From NCBI GenBank assembly GCA_003279445.1, contig QCHT01000006.1, positions 1-64,000 of the forward strand: DNA of 64,000 nucleotides, written 5' to 3'. This document shows positions 63,284 to 64,000 of the stretch, one piece after another (the stretch's first letter is position 1; each line of letters begins with the position of its first letter). Position numbers and translations under genes: made by a program. The notes beneath the pieces are model-generated. The model was not told where the DNA came from. It saw nothing but the letters and a program-made list of their open reading frames with translations, and did no database searches. The DNA comes from Prochlorococcus sp. AG-402-G10. GTDB lineage: Bacteria; Cyanobacteriota; Cyanobacteriia; PCC-6307; Cyanobiaceae.

Positions 63284-64000
63284 TTATCTTGAAATAGTTC
63301 TTCCCATTCCTTGGGCTATCCCTTTGCCAACAAGACCTATAGCTCGGCCAAGGATATTTGTTAGAATTATGACCATCAAGTCTCCAAAATACTTCAACAT
63401 TGATTGAAGTTGGGGCGCTAGTGCATCTCTAGCTTCAACTAATAGGGTTACTTGCTTTTGCCACCAACCTAGTTTCTTAAGATCTTTATCTCTTGCCTCA
63501 CTTACGAAGCATATCTCTATTTTCCCATTATTTAGTTTGAATAACTGACGTTTGCTTTCATATAACTGTATTGGACGTTCTATCATATACTGCCATCTAC
63601 GTTGACTATTAAGTTGATTCCGAAGTCTTTCAAGCTCTCTCGTGGAAAAGAACTTTGGCTTTAGAAGGTACTCTCTTAGCTCTGGCCAGTCTGAACATGC
63701 ACTAATTAATTCAGCACCAATTAATTCACTTGTTCTTAAAATCCAATTTATTATTAAAGTCTCTAGATTGATAAGTGCTCTTGGATCATCAGATGTAAGT
63801 AAATTGCCTTCTACCAATATAGGTTTATTAAGAATTAATGAATCGAGAAATATTGAAGGGTCTGGAAGCTCTTCGTCTTTTTCGGTCAGATCAGATATAG
63901 ATATTAATTTATCTGAAACAGATATTAGTTCATCATCTAGTCTAATCCTATTATAAGTTCCACATAGATCTCTTAAAACTTGCTTCCTAAGCTCTGTCTC
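63284..64000 (-). CDS. DUF3685/Ycf55-like protein, 5'-partial
   Basis: The frame is open to the window end (64000), so the N-terminus lies outside; the TTG at 63817 is internal. The visible 238 residues include ETELRKQVLRDLCGTYNRIR, LINLETLIINWILRTSELIG and the C-terminal hydrophobic LKYFGDLMVIILTNILGRAI. The pattern resembles the cyanobacterial DUF3685 family, related to plastid Ycf55. Function unknown; the C-terminal end may touch a membrane. Confidence 0.65.
   Translation of the reverse strand, partial: ETELRKQVLRDLCGTYNRIRLDDELISVSDKLISISDLTEKDEELPDPSIFLDSLILNKPILVEGNLLTSDDPRALINLETLIINWILRTSELIGAELISACSDWPELREYLLKPKFFSTRELERLRNQLNSQRRWQYMIERPIQLYESKRQLFKLNNGKIEICFVSEARDKDLKKLGWWQKQVTLLVEARDALAPQLQSMLKYFGDLMVIILTNILGRAIGLVGKGIAQGMGRTISR

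Noticed and set aside
1-64000. CRISPR array, prophage, insertion sequence, rRNA or tRNA
   Set aside because: No spaced short direct repeats, transposase, integrase or phage structural gene, and no tRNA cloverleaf or rRNA segment was recognised by eye; a tRNAscan and an Rfam search would settle RNA genes.

Overview
The window looks like a chromosomal segment of a marine picocyanobacterium, most likely a low-light-type Prochlorococcus. The DNA is AT-rich, genes are tightly packed, and TTG and GTG starts are common. Genes for oxygenic photosynthesis (chlP, pcyA, hemA, ccsA) sit beside Calvin-cycle genes (glpX, prk, rpe, fba). A B12-dependent ribonucleotide reductase (nrdJ) and many small conserved picocyanobacterial proteins point the same way. 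The assignment rests on protein resemblance and gene content; no database search was possible.

Layout. 1-3.9 kb: the 3' end of a giant Gly/Thr/Ser-rich repeat protein, broken by a one-base frameshift at a run of seven G, then a secreted Tic22-like protein. 3.9-7.0 kb: an accessory-like stretch of small hypothetical genes separated by three gaps of 400-480 bp. 7.0-16.4 kb: nrdJ, a methyltransferase, a paired catalytic/non-catalytic M16 peptidase, pcyA, and a devBCA-type exporter. 16.4-22.8 kb: a glycosyltransferase, rpsB-tsf, a picocyanobacterial hypothetical and recG. 22.9-30 kb: VanX-like dipeptidase, ferredoxin sulfite reductase, glyS, chlP and a VanY-like carboxypeptidase. 30-36 kb: typA, DUF309, lptB, LptF/G-like permease, ccsA, rpe. 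36-43.3 kb: central carbon and tetrapyrrole genes (glpX, hemA, glgC, gnd, pgl), then a CIA30 protein and a companion. 43.3-49 kb: ilvD, an Upp-like protein, a lumenal pentapeptide protein, a His-rich COG0523 GTPase, an orphan zinc-finger peptide, and purS-purQ. 49-51.3 kb: class II fba with a structured leader, followed by a decayed class I aldolase pseudogene. 51.4-64 kb: a mostly leftward block of Gfo/Idh, accD, prepilin peptidase, prk, leuB, lpxD, proB, YqeG, DUF3727, ruvX and four poorly characterised, partly membrane or lumenal proteins.

Metabolically, glpX, rpe, fba and prk serve the Calvin cycle, gnd and pgl the oxidative pentose phosphate branch, and glgC glycogen storage. hemA, chlP and pcyA feed tetrapyrrole and pigment synthesis.

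The observations most worth a second look are these. (1) The G7 frameshift in the giant surface protein. (2) The divergent M16/pcyA pair, in which neither gene has a usable ATG, GTG or TTG in the homologous frame and each has an ATG followed three codons later by an in-frame stop. (3) The alternative base pairings in the fba leader. (4) The class I aldolase pseudogene next to a functional class II gene. No clearly new multi-gene system (CRISPR, defence island, prophage or IS) is visible. No rRNA or tRNA gene was recognised by eye.
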